A DNA stretch of 64,000 nucleotides from Croceivirga radicis (GTDB lineage: Bacteria > Bacteroidota > Bacteroidia > Flavobacteriales > Flavobacteriaceae), in the NCBI RefSeq assembly GCF_002072105.2, contig NZ_MTBC01000008.1, forward strand, positions 1 through 64,000. The letters are read 5' to 3'. The position numbers and the translations under genes are program-made. Shown here piece after piece: positions 5,945-16,310 of this stretch (positions within the stretch are counted from its first letter, which is position 1; the number at the start of each line of letters is the position of its first letter). The notes below the pieces were generated by a model. The model saw only the letters and a list, made by a program, of their open reading frames with translations, was not told the origin of the DNA and searched no databases.

Positions 5945-8596
5945 CTAGTTATGAAAATAAATATTGTCCACATATAGGGTCATGGCCCCAGAAGGGTTAC
6001 CGGATAGAATTAACTGAGAAATCTTATCCCTATTGGTAAGTCCTGTAAAATCGGATAAGGGTATATCTAAACTTAACCATTGGTTCTGTGCAGGATTCGC
6101 AATAACTATTTCATGTTCTGTATCATCCCCACCATCAAAGCCACCATCAGCGCCAAAGTCAACTAGTTTAATACGAATTTCCGTAGCATCTGCCGTCCAA
6201 ACGTCTAAATAAAAATGGGTCATACTAGTTGCATCTATCTGATTGGCAATTGTTTCAATCCCTACAAAATTGAGGTTGCTATATTTTTTTGTGGCATTGC
6301 CTGCAACCATCACATCCTCAAAATCTGCTTGAGACCAATCTGTACGCCACGTATCTACCGTTACATCCGTATATGCATCGCTATACAATGAAATTACATT
6401 GGCAGAGGCTACTGTTGGCGTAGGTGCCGCTGCTGTAGGTTCCGTGCTAGCCGCTGCTGCGGAATAGAAATAGATGTTATCTAAAAATAGCGTTGAAGCA
6501 CCGGTTGGGTTGCCCGAATAAATGAGTTGTGCTATGTTAGATTTACTAGTTAATCCCGTGAAATCTGATAGGGGAATATCCAAACTAATCCATTCGTTCT
6601 GTGTGGGATTCGCAATAACTATTTCGTGCTCTGTATCATCACCGCCGTCAAAGCCACCATCAGCGCCAAAATCAACTAATTTAACACGGATTTCCGTGGC
6701 ATCTGCCGTCCACACATCTGTACGAAAATGCGTCATGCCAGTAACATCTATTTGGTTTGCTACCGTTTCTATACCTACAAAACTTAGGTTGCTATACTTT
6801 TTTGTAGCATTTCCTGCAACCATGACATCTTCAAAATCTGCTTGCGACCAATCTGTACGCCACGTATCTACCGTTACATCCGTATAGGCATCGCTAAATA
6901 AGGAAATTACCGATGCTGCATCTTCATTTGGCGTTGGTGCAGCCATCATAGGCTCTGCAGTACCACCAGTGTTACCGCCACCTGTGCCTAGCATAATATC
7001 ATCAAAGTAAAAATCCTCGTCACTACCTGCGGAACCAAAATCTGGGAACAGGATTACACGGTCATAACTAATATTGGTATCAAAGGCTGCCGCCGAAGTT
7101 AAATCGAACGCCAACTCTTCCCAAGCCATTGCCGTTGTAGTGGTTGCGGTAACCTCTACAAAAACAGAAGGGTTGCCGTTGTTATCTGGCGTAGACGAAG
7201 TATCTTCTATCTTAAATAAAATTGGTGTTCCCGCACGTGGAGACCATACTTTTACCAAGGCTGTTGTACCAGATGTAAAATCTATTGCCCCCTCTAATTG
7301 TAAGCTAGCTCCCGCCCAGACTTGCGCCCCTGCGGTTTTGGTAATTTCTACCACATTGGCGCTGGTATTGCTACCAGACATATCTGGATTTGAAATTACG
7401 GCAGCTGGAATTGGTCCAAAATCTGCCGCTCCAAAACCTACCCATTCATATGCCAAACCTGCTTCAAAATCTAGTGGTAATTGCGGCAATGCTACAGTAG
7501 CCGTTACTTGGCTCACATCGTCAAAATAATACTCCGTTCCATCACCAGCGGTACCAAAATCAAAAAACAACACTACTTTCTGTAGTTCTGTTGTAGTATC
7601 TATCCCTCCAAAGTCGAATACTAAATTTTCCCATGCATTTGCGGTGGTAGTTACCGCATCTAGTTCTGCAAAAACATCTGGATTTGTTGCATTCTCTAAT
7701 TTTAAACGCACCGTAGCTCCACTTTTTGGCGACCAAACGCTTACTTTGAACGTGGTACTTTGGGTTAAATCTATAGGGGCACCCAATGTTAAGAATGTAC
7801 CAGCCCATACTTCTGCGCCTTCGGGTTTCACCAACTGACCTACTTTGGCCGATGTATTGACTCCGGAAGCATCTGGGTTATCTATTACCCCAGCACCTGC
7901 ATTACCAAAACTCTCGAACGCGTAGTTTATCGTAGCCGATTCAAAATCTATAGGTAATACAATTGGGTCTGTGGCCCCTGCAATACTAACCGTTTCCGTA
8001 GCTTCTATGGTTGCGGCACCTGCACCTCTGGCTACCACTCTTATAGTGTAATCGCCTATTTCTGCATAAGTATGCTCCGCAGATTCGCCATCCATAATTG
8101 TTGTGGGCTCCGCACCATCTTCTTCATCGCCAAAATACACATCATATACCGTGGCATTTTCCGCTGTTGGAGTCACCGTTACCATAAACGGATTGGTAGT
8201 AGATACCGCTACCGCAATGGCCAGTTCTGTGGGTGGTGTAAAGGAAATGGTAACCACGCGGCTCAGTTCACTAGTTAATCCGGTAGCACCTATGGCAACT
8301 ACCCGTAAAGTGTATTCGCCCTCTACGTAAACATGACTAATAGTTTCACCCGGACTTACCGTAGTAGGCGTTTCGTCTGTGACATCTCCAAAATATACTT
8401 CAAAAGAAGAAGCACCTTCTGCCGTTGGTGTTACGGAAACTGTACCCGTATCATCATTGGCAATATCAAACACCGCATTTACTTTAGTTGGTGCGGAAAC
8501 CTCTTGTAAAACAAAAGAAGTCTCGTCTGTTTGTTCACAGGCCACAATACCTGCTACTAAAACAAATAGGGTTATTATTCTGTTTATGGTTTTCAT
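5945..8596 (-). CDS. Modular surface glycan-binding lipoprotein (SusE/F-position)
   Basis: 883 residues from the ATG at 8594-8596 (MKTINRIIT), which leaves a proper lipoprotein signal ending at Cys20. The longer frame would overlap the SusD gene and was rejected. Six domains in three pairs: two PKD/Ig-like domains (about 32-117 and 121-206); two about 160-residue beta-rich modules (212-365 and 371-536) with shared motifs such as DFE, WSP, FDFG and YFDD; and two nearly identical modules (551-711 and 722-883) with DTWRTDWSQADFED. There is no catalytic motif. By position right after SusD and by build, it should capture glucan at the cell surface. The ligand is inferred from the GH16 neighbours. 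Confidence 0.8.
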   Translation of the reverse strand: MKTINRIITLFVLVAGIVACEQTDETSFVLQEVSAPTKVNAVFDIANDDTGTVSVTPTAEGASSFEVYFGDVTDETPTTVSPGETISHVYVEGEYTLRVVAIGATGLTSELSRVVTISFTPPTELAIAVAVSTTNPFMVTVTPTAENATVYDVYFGDEEDGAEPTTIMDGESAEHTYAEIGDYTIRVVARGAGAATIEATETVSIAGATDPIVLPIDFESATINYAFESFGNAGAGVIDNPDASGVNTSAKVGQLVKPEGAEVWAGTFLTLGAPIDLTQSTTFKVSVWSPKSGATVRLKLENATNPDVFAELDAVTTTANAWENLVFDFGGIDTTTELQKVVLFFDFGTAGDGTEYYFDDVSQVTATVALPQLPLDFEAGLAYEWVGFGAADFGPIPAAVISNPDMSGSNTSANVVEITKTAGAQVWAGASLQLEGAIDFTSGTTALVKVWSPRAGTPILFKIEDTSSTPDNNGNPSVFVEVTATTTTAMAWEELAFDLTSAAAFDTNISYDRVILFPDFGSAGSDEDFYFDDIMLGTGGGNTGGTAEPMMAAPTPNEDAASVISLFSDAYTDVTVDTWRTDWSQADFEDVMVAGNATKKYSNLSFVGIETVANQIDVTGMTHFRTDVWTADATEIRVKLVDFGADGGFDGGDDTEHEIVIANPTQNEWISLDIPLSDFTGLTSKSNIAQLIYSGNPTGASTLFLDNIYFYSAAAASTEPTAAAPTPTVASANVISLYSDAYTDVTVDTWRTDWSQADFEDVMVAGNATKKYSNLNFVGIETIANQIDATSMTHFYLDVWTADATEIRIKLVDFGADGGFDGGDDTEHEIVIANPAQNQWLSLDIPLSDFTGLTNRDKISQLILSGNPSGAMTLYVDNIYFHN

Positions 8597-8616
8597 GCTG
8601 TTCAGTTTTAGTTTTA

Positions 8617-10101
8617 TTAATATCCCGGGTTTTGTGCCCATCGGTTACCTGCTAATTCAATTTCTATGGATGGAATAGGAAATACCTCGTGCTTACCACT
8701 TGTAAAACCATCTATGGCATTTGCTGCTCTGCCCGTACGCACCAAATCAAAGAAATGGTGCCCCTCTCCCACTAGTTCTAATCGTCTATCCAAATAAATA
8801 GCTTCTAATAATTCTGGACCTGTTACCGTTACTGGGTCCAAGCCTGCCCGCTCACGTACCTCATTTAAATAGCCTTGTGCCCTGCCCTCATCTATGCCGC
8901 CACGTTGCAATGCTTCTGCCGCCATTAGCAATACATCTGCATAGCGTATAGCCCTGTAGTTGTTCGGGTTGGTTAGGTTGGCATCACCTGTGTTCAAATC
9001 GCCCTGGCGGGCCAAATACTTTCTATTGTAGTAACCGGTATGTTCAAAGCCCTCTACAAAACTTACATCGCTATTGGCCGCTGCCCAAGCCTCTATATCC
9101 AATATGGCCACATCTCTACGCAAGTCTGCTGGGTCAAACAAATTATAAACCTCCGCTGTGGGTACATTAAAGCTAAAACCAGACTCAAAAACCGGTCCTG
9201 AATAATTACGGATACCATTAAAGCCAACAGCTACATTACCCTCGCTACATTGCAAACAACCAAAACCGGCGCCTTCCACATCTGTGTACTGTACCTCAAA
9301 GACGGATTCTACATTGTTTTCAAATTCATTCTCAAACAACTGGTCGTACGTTTCTAAAAGGCTGTAATTATTCGTATTAATCAGTGTCTCTAAGGTAGTA
9401 GCCGCTTCTGTAAATTTATCCTGGTACAAGTACACCTTACCCAATAAAGCCAAGGCAGCTCCTTGTGTGGCACGGCCAACTTGTGTTTGCGTGGCAGGTA
9501 AGGTTTCGCTTGCAAATATTAAATCTTGTTCAATTTGAGCATAAACCTCCGCTTTAGGCGTGCGCTCTACTTCGTTTTGGGCCCCAAATAATAATCTTTG
9601 GTCTACCGCTAAAGGCACGTCTCCAAACCATTTTACCAGTTCAAAATAATAGTAAGCACGTAGAAAGGTGGCTTCGGCCAATACAATGTCTTTGTTGGCA
9701 AAATCGGTATTATCCTTAAATTCCAGTATGTAGTTTGCCCTGTTAACCCCAGCGAACATCCAGCTCCAAATGTCTCGTAATTGCTGATTTACCGGCGTAT
9801 GTACCATATCATCTATTTCCTGTATTCCAGGTACATCCGTTGCGCTCTCACCACCTGCCAAGGTGTTATTAGAGGCTATTTCTCCCAGCATAACGTTAAT
9901 GTAGGTAGACTGTAAAATATCATAAGCCGCAATAAGTGCGCTTTCATAATCTTCTTCTGAATTAAAGAAGTTTTCGGAATCTTCATCAAAAGAATCTACC
10001 TCGATAAAGTCGTCCGTACATGCCAAAGACAAAAACAATAGGCACAGCAAACTGTAAAAACTTAGGCTCGATTTCATCTGTGTTTTATATTGATTTTTCA
10101 T
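8617..10101 (-). CDS. SusD/RagB-family nutrient-binding lipoprotein
   Basis: 494-residue SusD-like protein with a lipoprotein signal ending in SLAC. A second possible start, MKSSLSF eight codons later, gives a more ordinary 20-residue signal; the first ATG is kept because it follows the SusC stop by only four bases. The N-terminal region with EDYESALIAAYD, repeated TPR-like helices and the C-terminal segment YLDRRLELVGEGHHFFDLVRTG are typical of the family. It acts as the lid over the SusC channel, binding oligosaccharides at the outer face of the outer membrane. It is the second gene of the glucan operon. Confidence 0.93.
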   Translation of the reverse strand: MKNQYKTQMKSSLSFYSLLCLLFLSLACTDDFIEVDSFDEDSENFFNSEEDYESALIAAYDILQSTYINVMLGEIASNNTLAGGESATDVPGIQEIDDMVHTPVNQQLRDIWSWMFAGVNRANYILEFKDNTDFANKDIVLAEATFLRAYYYFELVKWFGDVPLAVDQRLLFGAQNEVERTPKAEVYAQIEQDLIFASETLPATQTQVGRATQGAALALLGKVYLYQDKFTEAATTLETLINTNNYSLLETYDQLFENEFENNVESVFEVQYTDVEGAGFGCLQCSEGNVAVGFNGIRNYSGPVFESGFSFNVPTAEVYNLFDPADLRRDVAILDIEAWAAANSDVSFVEGFEHTGYYNRKYLARQGDLNTGDANLTNPNNYRAIRYADVLLMAAEALQRGGIDEGRAQGYLNEVRERAGLDPVTVTGPELLEAIYLDRRLELVGEGHHFFDLVRTGRAANAIDGFTSGKHEVFPIPSIEIELAGNRWAQNPGY

Positions 10102-10105
10102 GCGA

Positions 10106-13100
10106 TTAAAAGTTGAGATTGATACCTAATAAAAATGTACGTGGCACGGGATAAAATCCTTGGTCTATACCAGCGCCAATTGGCGAGCCCGAAGAGGCAC
10201 TTGGATCGTACCCGCGGTATTCCGTAAAGGTGAAAATATTGTTCGCAGATACGTACAAGCGTAATTTATCTGCCCCAAAACGGTCCATAAACGCCTGTGG
10301 AAAGGTATACCCTACCTGAGCATTTTGTAAGCGTACAAAAGAACCATCTTCCACAAAATAATCTGAAAACAAGGTGTTGGAAGTTGCTCCTGTGGTTAGT
10401 CTAGGCGTGGTGTTAGAAGTACCCTCACCTACCCATCTATTTATAGCATAAACCGATTTATTTACTAATGGTTGATTGCGCTCGTAATTACGTACAATTT
10501 CATTACCTACCGAAGCGAAAGCATAGGCTCCAAAATCAAATTGTTTGTAATTGATAGAAAGGTTAAAGCCCATTGTAGCGTCCGGAATTGGGTTTCCAAT
10601 ATCTACCCTATCATTAGCATCGATGATTCCGTCATTGTTTTGGTCTACGAATCTAATATCGCCAGGAGCGGCATTGGCCTGTGTGGCATGCGCGGCTACC
10701 TCGTCTACATTTTGAAATATCCCATCTGTTTCTAGACCATAAAAATAACCGATTGGTTTACCCGCTTCCATACGGGCAGGTGGGTCTTGACCAATACCAA
10801 AAGAACCGCCTTGTAAAAAACCGGCTTCATTGTTCACCTCGGTCACTTCATTATTTAAAAAAGTAACGTTGTAATTTAGGTCGATAGAAAAATCTTCTTG
10901 GCGTACAGGACTATACCCAATAGCAAATTCAAACCCTGAGTTTTCTACCGTACCACCATTTACTACGGGCGCTTGGGCTCCTGGAGCACTGGCTCCTAAT
11001 ATACCCGAAACCTGAGGTTGTAACAACAACCCTTCCGTCGTCTTTTTAAAGTAATCTGCCGTAATATCCACGCGGCTATCGAACAGCCGTAGGTCTACAC
11101 CAATATCTAGGGTCTTCTGTTCTTCCCATTGAATTTCTGGATTAGAAAGCACCCCTACCGCTTGGCCAAAAACCAATTGGCCATCAAACACATAAGCACC
11201 TTCTCCATTAAGAATAGACCTAAAGGCATTACCCGGAATACGGTCGTTTCCAAGAATTCCATAACTACCCCTAAATTTCAGGAAGTTTACAACTGAATTA
11301 TTGGCTAAGAAATTTTCTTCGGAAACTATCCACCCCAAAGAACCCGAAGGAAAATACCCAAACCGATTCTCTGGTCCAAATTTGGTAGAACCATCTCTTC
11401 TTAACACACCAGAAAATAAATATTTGCCTTTATAATCGTACTGTACACGGGTAAAGTAAGACAACAAGCGCTCATCAAACTTGCCGCTAAGGCCGCTGTC
11501 CTTTAATCCGTTCTGCAAGTCTACCGCATTGGCAATATCTGCTTCCGCGAAATTTACAGGCGACTCAAAAAAGCCTTGCGTACCACCAGAAAACTGGCCC
11601 TTGGTCACAAAAACCGACGAACCTAAGGTAAACTGAACTTTGTGGTTTTCTTTAAAAGTGTTGCTGTAGCTGATGTAATTATCCCAGGTGTAATCTTTAA
11701 AAATATCCTTATTTACCGTCAACGTATTTCTGCCAGAATTGTTAAATACCTTACCCGCGCCATAAAAGATGGTTGGCGTAAAGAAGCGTCCCTGAACTTC
11801 AGAATAGTTAAATTGAATACTAGAGTTGGCAGAGAAGTTATCCCAGAAATCATACGCCAATCCTATCTTACCACTTATACGGTCTACATCCGTACTATTA
11901 AAGGAATTTTCTATTTGGGCAAGCGGATTTATTACTTCATTGCCTAAACCTTCTGCAAGTGTAAAAGCCCCATTAGCATCCCTAACCGCAAAGGTAGGCG
12001 CATTGTTCAAAGCATTAAACAGCACAGAACCAATACCATTTTCCGAAAGGGTTTTGCGCTCGGTTCCCGTGTAAATTAAGTTGGTTGTCAACTTAAGATT
12101 TTCTAGTAAATCCGTGTCGTAATTTAAACGTGTGGTATACCGTTTAAAATTGGCCTTGCTACCGCCAACAATACCGTCTTGGGTTAATAGCGAAGCCCCA
12201 AAAGAATATCTGGATTTTTCGCTACCACCATTTACCGTAAGGTTATGATTGAATATGGGTGCATTTTGAAAAACCTCGTTCTGCCAATCGGTTCCCGTAC
12301 CCAAGGTACTAAGGTCTGTAAAAGGTATTGCGCTACCACCAGCGGCAAAAGCTTCGTTCACCAACAACGCATATTCTGTTGCATTCAACACCGGAATTTT
12401 GCGTGATGTTTGTTGAAAACCTCCGTAAGCATCATAACTAAATTTTAAGGGCGAATTTTTACTACCCGTTTTTGTAGTTATCAATACCACCCCATTGGCC
12501 GCCCTTACGCCATAAATACCAGCTGTAGCATCTTTTAAAACGTTGATGCTTTCTATGTCGCCAGGATTTAAAACACTTAAATCCTCAATTACGTTACCAT
12601 CTACAAGAATTAAAGGGCGGTTGTCACCATTTGTAGAAATACCCCTAATTCTAATATTACTACCACTACCAGGAGACCCTGATTCTGCCGTAATATTTAC
12701 CCCAGCAACTTGCCCTTGTAGTGCTTGTTCTATCCTAGTTGGGTTTAGTTCTTCTATAGTCTCTGAACCCACAACGGCTACCGCTCCTGTAATTTCTTTC
12801 TTTACCTGTGTACCATAACCTATAACTACTACCTCATCTAATGCCGCCACATCTGGCTGTAGGCTAATAGCAAGGTTTGTTTGCCCCGTATACCTTACCT
12901 CTTTAGTTACAAAACTGATGTACGAAAAGACTAGGACATCATTTTCATTGACATTGGCAAGTACAAATTTTCCATCAAAATCCGTAGTGGTTCCAGTATT
13001 GCTATTCTTAATAACAACATTTACACCAGGTAAAGGTTCTTGGGTTTCGGAATCTAGTACAGTTCCGGTTACCGTAGTGCTCTGTGCCATTAGAAAATGG

Positions 13101-13141
13101 CCCATACAGAGAAATACTAAAATACGTATGCAGTTTTTCAT
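10106..13141 (-). CDS. SusC/RagA-family TonB-dependent outer-membrane transporter
   Basis: 1011 residues: signal peptide ending near GHFLMAQ, a carboxypeptidase-like N-terminal domain (about 22-100: VTGTVLDSETQEPLPGVNV, DFDGKF), the SusC signature region LDEVVVIGYGTQ near 101-112, a plug domain (IRIRGI, LILVDG, LKDATAGIYGVRAANGVVLITTK) and a long beta-barrel ending in LGINLNF with the terminal aromatic residue. It imports oligosaccharides with energy from TonB/ExbBD. It is the first gene of the operon, with 241 bases of non-coding DNA before it in which no exact promoter box was found. Substrate is inferred from the linked GH16 enzymes. Confidence 0.95.
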   Translation of the reverse strand: MKNCIRILVFLCMGHFLMAQSTTVTGTVLDSETQEPLPGVNVVIKNSNTGTTTDFDGKFVLANVNENDVLVFSYISFVTKEVRYTGQTNLAISLQPDVAALDEVVVIGYGTQVKKEITGAVAVVGSETIEELNPTRIEQALQGQVAGVNITAESGSPGSGSNIRIRGISTNGDNRPLILVDGNVIEDLSVLNPGDIESINVLKDATAGIYGVRAANGVVLITTKTGSKNSPLKFSYDAYGGFQQTSRKIPVLNATEYALLVNEAFAAGGSAIPFTDLSTLGTGTDWQNEVFQNAPIFNHNLTVNGGSEKSRYSFGASLLTQDGIVGGSKANFKRYTTRLNYDTDLLENLKLTTNLIYTGTERKTLSENGIGSVLFNALNNAPTFAVRDANGAFTLAEGLGNEVINPLAQIENSFNSTDVDRISGKIGLAYDFWDNFSANSSIQFNYSEVQGRFFTPTIFYGAGKVFNNSGRNTLTVNKDIFKDYTWDNYISYSNTFKENHKVQFTLGSSVFVTKGQFSGGTQGFFESPVNFAEADIANAVDLQNGLKDSGLSGKFDERLLSYFTRVQYDYKGKYLFSGVLRRDGSTKFGPENRFGYFPSGSLGWIVSEENFLANNSVVNFLKFRGSYGILGNDRIPGNAFRSILNGEGAYVFDGQLVFGQAVGVLSNPEIQWEEQKTLDIGVDLRLFDSRVDITADYFKKTTEGLLLQPQVSGILGASAPGAQAPVVNGGTVENSGFEFAIGYSPVRQEDFSIDLNYNVTFLNNEVTEVNNEAGFLQGGSFGIGQDPPARMEAGKPIGYFYGLETDGIFQNVDEVAAHATQANAAPGDIRFVDQNNDGIIDANDRVDIGNPIPDATMGFNLSINYKQFDFGAYAFASVGNEIVRNYERNQPLVNKSVYAINRWVGEGTSNTTPRLTTGATSNTLFSDYFVEDGSFVRLQNAQVGYTFPQAFMDRFGADKLRLYVSANNIFTFTEYRGYDPSASSGSPIGAGIDQGFYPVPRTFLLGINLNF

Positions 13142-13382
13142 TTTTAGAACAGTTTGCAGTCCTAAAATTAGAAAGCATTTTTACGAATTTGATAATTTAC
13201 ACCTATACAAATAAGCTACATTCGTAATTTTAACATCAATAAATTGCGTTATATATAATTTTTAATTGATAAGCCCTTTAAAAATGGGCATCTTAAGATT
13301 TGCCTAAATAAGCGTATTAAATACACTAAAAACACCTATGTATGGGTAATGTAGTGGTGAATTTTAAGTTTGTAGGGGGGGG

Positions 13383-16190
13383 TTAAATATTTAGGATGTA
13401 TTCGGTAAGGTTATCATCATGCTCTAAATTCATCTTTTTACGCAAACGATACCGTTTTACCTCTACACTTTTTATGGAAATATTTAGCAACGGTGCTATC
13501 TCTTTGGAGGTTAAATTAAGACGAAGGTAGGCACAAAGGCGCAAATCGTTAGCAGTAAGTTCGGGATGCTTTTCTTTTATCTTCTTCAAGAATTTTTTAT
13601 CGGCATTATTAAAAGCTTCTTCAAACAGTTTCCAATCGTCTTCATTGTTGATGTTTTTATCTATTAGACGAATAACCGATTTTACTTGAGTGGGATTTTC
13701 AGCGTTTGCCAAACGATTTTTTAGCACATTCAAGAATTCGTTCTTCTTGATCATGCTCATCGTAGCTACTGCCAATTCTCTGTTTTTGGCATCAATTTCT
13801 TGCTTTAGCTTTTCATTCGTCAGTTGTACTAATTTTCGTTTTGCTTTGTTTTTTTTGCGCTTTTCTTCTAGCGCATTCTGCTTCAGTAGTTTTTCTTGTT
13901 GCTTTTTATAATAGCCCCTGTAGGTTCTATGTATAAATGTTCCTAAGATCAAAAGCGTAAAAAAGTAACATATCATCGCCGCATAGGACCAATACCACGG
14001 CCTTTGGATAACAAATGGAATTTGCAAGGTATTTTCTGTCAACGTATCCCCAACCTTAGCGCGTACTTGCAAGGTGTAGGTGCCAAACGGTAAATTTTCA
14101 AATGAAACCTGTGACTCGTTTGTCCATTTACTCCAATCTGTATGGAAATTTTCTAATTTATATTGATAAAATACTTCTGTGTATTTATCATAATTAGGAA
14201 CCGTATACGCAAACCGAAGCTTATTGTCTTTATAAGGCACAATTATAGTGGAGTCTAATGCTAAAGGGTTTGCATTAGCATCAAAATATTCACGCCATGC
14301 TGATTTAAAGTTAATCTTATATTCTACAGGCTTAACCGCAGCTAGGTCTAATACCACGTATCCATTGGAAGTACCCAGTAAATACTCATTTTTCTTAGTA
14401 GACCTAATGTTTTCAAATCCGGAAACGCCCAAATTTTTACGTAAGGTAGTGGCTATAGGTATTGTTTGAAGTTTGTATTCGTTGTTAATTTTGCCAGGTT
14501 CCACGTACATGATAGATTGGTCTCCCAACCGCCAGATACGCTCTTGTTGGTCGTCTTCTAGAACAATGCTTAAATTGGTATTTTTGGTTTCTTGAAATAT
14601 ACGGGTCAACGTAGTGTCCAATACAAAAGGCTCTGGTGCATTGGTAATGGTAAACACCCCGTTATTGGTAGCATAACGCAACTGGTGATCAAACTTAAAA
14701 ATACTACTACCATACCCCATTTGTTCTTGGTGGTATAATTGGGTTACATTAGTAAGCGCAGCATCTAATTGCAACTTAAAAACGCCTTTATATTCGTGAT
14801 TTACCCAAAGTGTTTTTGGATTTACGAATGCCAAAAAACGGCTAGAAATATCAAAACCATCTAACTTACGCTCAAAAGACCATTCGCCATTTACTTTTCT
14901 TAAAATTGCCAATCCTGTATAATTTCCTTGTATGAGCACATCTTCATTTTCTGGAATTGCCTTTACGAGCCAAGTACCCGGAATGGATGCAACTTGTTTG
15001 GCTGTAGAATCGGTAATCAAAAATGTTCCTTTATGGTGCCCACAAAACAATTGATCCTGTAATACTTGCAAAGACCATACTTGACCTTCGGTATTTGGAA
15101 TCAACCTAAAATCTATACCACCCTTAACAGCATTCTCGGCAACATATAATCCCTGATTGGTTCCTAAATAAAGTTGGTTTTTAAACCATATAGAGGTGTA
15201 TACTACCCCAATTTCCCCTTCTTTATCTATATATTCTTTAAAAAAAGAATTCCTGTTTATAATGCTTATCCCCTTATCGTGCCCTACCCAAATATTTCCC
15301 TTACTGTCTTCTGTTAGGGATAATACCGTATTGTCTTGTAAACCCTGTTTGATGCTAATTTGTTTTACAAAGTGGCCTTGACTGTTAAGCTGCAGCAACC
15401 CATTGGCTATAGTGCCCAATAAAATGCCACCATCTTTTAAGCGGTAACTGCAATAGATAGAGACAGGCCCTAAAAACGAAAAAGGGTTTTCTAAACCCTT
15501 TGCAGTACCATCTGGGCCAAAAACAACACGTTCGCCATTATCCAAGATAGCTTGCTTATTACCATCTTTCTCAGTAAAGCTCACTACTGCTTGTTTACCA
15601 ATGACATTTTCAGGAATCAGCAATTTAGCACCCGACTTGTTCCAAACATACAAACCTTTATTTTTAACTTGATAATACAAACCATCTGCAAGTTCAAATA
15701 TTGCCGCACGGTTTACCTCTGCAGGTATTTCTTCTATAGCTTCTTTATCCGGATTAAAAAGTAAGATTCTTGAGAAGGATTGAAACAATACCAAATCATC
15801 TACCACTTGAATATTCCAAAACTCTTCATCTTCTAGTAAAGAAACCTCAAGAAGTTTAGTTAAAGAGGTATAGATTAATGCACCCTGTTCATTACGCTCC
15901 CAATAACCAAACTCCATATAACAACCCGCATATAAACGTTTGCCATCAAAAGCCAAACTACGAATAACAGAACCATTTGGAGTACCATATTTAGACCAGC
16001 GTTCCCCATCAAAAGAAAGTATACTATGGTTGTTGGCAAAATACAAATAGCCATTTTCCCCTTCTTCTATGGACCAGTTCTGGTTTTCACCATCATAAGT
16101 TAATGGTGAAATTGCCTGTATAGGGGCGCTTTCTTGGCCCTGCACAAGTAAACACAGCAATAAAAACAATACCAGGTATACTCTTTTCAT
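13383..16190 (-). CDS. Membrane regulator: beta-propeller, Y_Y_Y domain, LuxR-type helix-turn-helix
   Basis: 935 residues from the ATG at 16188-16190 (MKRVYLV), giving a normal signal peptide; an ATG 11 codons earlier was rejected. A long periplasmic sensor made of propeller-like repeats is followed by a triple-tyrosine domain (FAYTVPNYDKYTEVFYQYKLE, then LPFGTYTLQVRAK), one membrane helix (about 733-755), a charged coiled coil (about 758-820) and a C-terminal LuxR/GerE-type helix-turn-helix (about 873-935: LTSKEIAPLLNISIKSVEVKR). There is no histidine kinase or receiver domain, so it would act as a one-component transmembrane regulator. It lies directly before the SusC operon on the same strand and is the obvious candidate to switch it on in response to glucan fragments. 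Confidence 0.88.
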   Translation of the reverse strand: MKRVYLVLFLLLCLLVQGQESAPIQAISPLTYDGENQNWSIEEGENGYLYFANNHSILSFDGERWSKYGTPNGSVIRSLAFDGKRLYAGCYMEFGYWERNEQGALIYTSLTKLLEVSLLEDEEFWNIQVVDDLVLFQSFSRILLFNPDKEAIEEIPAEVNRAAIFELADGLYYQVKNKGLYVWNKSGAKLLIPENVIGKQAVVSFTEKDGNKQAILDNGERVVFGPDGTAKGLENPFSFLGPVSIYCSYRLKDGGILLGTIANGLLQLNSQGHFVKQISIKQGLQDNTVLSLTEDSKGNIWVGHDKGISIINRNSFFKEYIDKEGEIGVVYTSIWFKNQLYLGTNQGLYVAENAVKGGIDFRLIPNTEGQVWSLQVLQDQLFCGHHKGTFLITDSTAKQVASIPGTWLVKAIPENEDVLIQGNYTGLAILRKVNGEWSFERKLDGFDISSRFLAFVNPKTLWVNHEYKGVFKLQLDAALTNVTQLYHQEQMGYGSSIFKFDHQLRYATNNGVFTITNAPEPFVLDTTLTRIFQETKNTNLSIVLEDDQQERIWRLGDQSIMYVEPGKINNEYKLQTIPIATTLRKNLGVSGFENIRSTKKNEYLLGTSNGYVVLDLAAVKPVEYKINFKSAWREYFDANANPLALDSTIIVPYKDNKLRFAYTVPNYDKYTEVFYQYKLENFHTDWSKWTNESQVSFENLPFGTYTLQVRAKVGDTLTENTLQIPFVIQRPWYWSYAAMICYFFTLLILGTFIHRTYRGYYKKQQEKLLKQNALEEKRKKNKAKRKLVQLTNEKLKQEIDAKNRELAVATMSMIKKNEFLNVLKNRLANAENPTQVKSVIRLIDKNINNEDDWKLFEEAFNNADKKFLKKIKEKHPELTANDLRLCAYLRLNLTSKEIAPLLNISIKSVEVKRYRLRKKMNLEHDDNLTEYILNI

Positions 16191-16255
16191 AGCTTTTGGT
16201 AGTGGTATAAAGATAAGCAACAATAAAAATTAAGCAGTTATAGTTTAACGCTAAC

Positions 16256-16293
16256 AAAAAAGCCATACCGATTTCTCAGTATGGCTTTTTTAT
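16256..16293 (-). terminator. Rho-independent terminator after the sugar isomerase-like gene
   Basis: Inverted repeat AAGCCATAC-N10-GTATGGCTT flanked by A and T runs, 18 bases past the stop of the gene at 16311. It separates that gene from the glucan-locus regulator downstream. Confidence 0.8.
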
Positions 16294-16310
16294 TATTTAA
16301 TAAACCCGTT

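Noticed and set aside
8597-8641. Longer N-terminus for the glycan-binding lipoprotein
   Set aside because: It would overlap the SusD gene and place 15 residues before the lipoprotein signal.
13383-16190. Hybrid two-component system regulator
   Set aside because: It has the propeller and Y_Y_Y sensor, but no histidine kinase, ATPase or receiver domain.
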